DNA of 64,000 bases. It comes from Mesocentrotus franciscanus. Taxonomy: Eukaryota > Echinodermata > Echinoidea > Camarodonta > Strongylocentrotidae. This document shows positions 62,337 through 64,000 of this stretch, one piece after another. The first letter of the stretch is position 1; each line of letters opens with the position of its first letter. The DNA lies in contig CP137675.1 in NCBI GenBank assembly GCA_037976565.1, positions 17,932,813 through 17,996,812 of the forward strand. Reading direction: 5' to 3'. A program made the position numbers and the translations under genes. Under the pieces are notes generated by a model, which did not search any database, had not been told where the DNA came from, and was given only the letters and a program-made list of their open reading frames with translations.

Positions 62337-63372
62337 GATGGTGTAACCAGAGAATTGTTATTCCTTGATACAACCTAGTTTTGAGCAGATTACTTGTGGA
62401 AGGCTTGCATTCAGCCAGTAAATTACATGCATTACTAATAGTTTACATCATGATAATCCATCCAAGAGCCGAACAGTTGAACAGGAAGTTCTCAACTTTC
62501 ACAAAGTATAAAAACAGAACTGATCATTTTCCCTGTCATTGATTATCATGGACCTAAAATATAAGTTTATAGGTCCATGAAAACATTATCTCTGAGCAGA
62601 CCATTATCTATAGTATACTGCATTTCCTTTAAAATGTCTATTTGTAGTCCTGTTTCTTGCCCTTTCACTGAATTTAAAAACACACCAAAGCAAGTAGTCA
62701 AATTTAAAAAGGAAGAGTACAATTAAGACATGCCAACCAAAGCTGGAAATAGAACAGGAAACAGAATCATGTTTCAAGCACTAATATAATAGAAGTAACA
62801 ATATATTATCAGGGTGTAGTCAGCAATAATTTACCATCAGATAATATCAGGGGCAATTCAAGTTATAGTCTAACCAGATATATGACATAAATTTAACTGT
62901 AATCTTATAGATGTGCTTCAATGCAGAGATGAGTTCGATCTCAGCTCATAATCATAGGGATCAAAAGGGGGTGGGTGGGGTGGCACACAAGTCAAAGAGT
63001 CACATATTCTGTGAATGACTTTTTTTCTTTTTAAGCAGAAGAGCAGAGGGTTGGGTTAGATCCTGAATGACTGCTGCTTGGATTGCAACAAACTGTACAA
63101 GTGTACAGGCCCTATAGCATTTTGAAATAAAAACTACGGTACAGACTCTGCAAATCAAATCATTTCTCTCAAGACTCAAGATCTATCTTTCACCAAGCTT
63201 CTCACTCCATCATGTCATGTCCCCAGCGGAACTCCCTCAGCTCACTAGGATGTCAAAGGTCAATTCAAATTACACAGCTAGTTCACAGATCAAGACACAT
63301 CTCATCTTGTTTTCAATAACTCTTCAATCCCACCGCGTCTTATGATTAGAACAAGACGGGCAGTAATGCAAT

Positions 63373-63560
63373 GCCCTTACAGTTCTCAACATACATCACA
63401 CTACCTGTTCAGAGTCAGAAAGGCATGAACTCGCATCATTTTACAATGAGTTAATGTCCTTGTAGTTCTCAACATACATCACACTGCCTGTTCAGAGTCA
63501 GAAAGGCATGAGCTCGCATCGTTTTACAACGAGTTAATGTCCTTGTAGTTCTCAACATTC
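63373..63560. repeat. 83-bp tandem repeat, about 2.2 copies
   Basis: 'agttctcaacatacatcaca' occurs at 63,381 and 63,464, and 'agttctcaacatt' begins a partial third unit at 63,547, giving an exact 83-bp period. Units are about 95% alike. Confidence 0.92.
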
Positions 63561-64000
63561 AACACATCATAGGAGCAGGTGGACAGGTGTGACAGAGGGA
63601 ATTCCATTCCTTTTCCTTGGCCGAGTTTAGAGGTTCTTCGCATCTTCACACTAGGACACCGATTTCACACTTTCAGATATGAATGCTCCCATCCCAATCA
63701 TATGCACTACACACTCTTTAGGCCCTTCTTTAGCTCACTACTGTACATGTTGGTCTACATACTACCGTCATGGAAACTTTAGGAGTTATAGAACCAATAT
63801 GAAATGAATATTTCACAAGGAAAATCATTGCACAAATTTATAATCAAATCGCTGGTTAAGAGAAAAGCATACATCTACTTGTTAGCTGTTATCCCCCACT
63901 TTCTTTTTACCATTTCAAAAGCTTCAGCCATTGTTAGGTAGTCTGCTTTTATGCAGGGATACTGGTCGGCAATATTTTCCTCATCTGTTTACTTTTTGTC

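Larger units (their letters stand above)
58132..64000 (-). other. Presumed MAP1 5' intron or upstream region
   Basis: About 5.9 kb with no recognised exon. It contains the repeats listed separately; the remainder is AT-rich sequence in which I see nothing. If the first MAP1 exon is outside the window, all of this is intron. Confidence 0.5.

Overview
The window is AT-rich animal genomic DNA. It has long introns, many microsatellites and a dense population of short inverted-repeat (foldback) elements. Its best-supported genes are one GPCR exon and one MAP1-family gene. The MAP1 similarity, together with recurring small elements ending in TTAAAGGG or in GGGGGTGTTTCACAAAG, makes me favour a marine invertebrate deuterostome, most likely an echinoderm such as a sea urchin. 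That organism call is inference, not proof.

Layout. About 1-20 kb is gene-poor: microsatellites, several foldback elements and the 3' end of a 5'-truncated non-LTR retrotransposon (about 16.43-16.86 kb). At 20,054-21,350 (+) lies the last coding exon of a rhodopsin-class GPCR. It starts at an acceptor just before the Y of the DRY motif and runs from the second intracellular loop to the C-terminus; the exon(s) for TM1-TM3 were not found. About 21.4-27.3 kb holds a series of TIR elements, two of them with plausible 8-bp target-site duplications. About 27.3-31.7 kb is a tandem duplication of roughly 1.4 kb. Its first copy carries a foldback insertion and a 1.6-kb TIR element; the second copy preserves the uninterrupted site of that 1.6-kb element.

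From 58.1 kb down to 38.0 kb on the minus strand is a MAP1-family (MAP1A/MAP1B/futsch) gene. Four exons are seen: three small ones (58,039-58,131; 48,801-49,045; 44,426-44,536) and one very large terminal exon (38,005-43,711). Splice phases agree across all junctions. The large exon holds the heavy-chain N-terminal domain, a lineage-type 15-aa Cys repeat array (CTDGVHCNTPPP), an acidic 84-aa tandem repeat, a Lys-rich basic region and the light-chain C-terminal domain. Four single-base frameshifts interrupt it in this sequence. Allowing for them (three missing bases, one extra) gives a length divisible by three, so I read this as one gene with indel errors or recent lesions rather than several genes. 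The 5' exon(s) lie upstream of 58.1 kb or outside the window.

The MAP1 introns and flanks carry the most unusual DNA: two abutting foldback elements at 46.4-47.4 kb made almost wholly of a 17-bp near-perfect palindrome, another foldback at 51.6-52.05 kb made of repeated 'ggtctac'-type motifs, a Harbinger-like element with TAA duplications, and an inverted pair of one MITE family at 60.1 and 62.0 kb. No rRNA, tRNA, CRISPR or bacterial features were seen.
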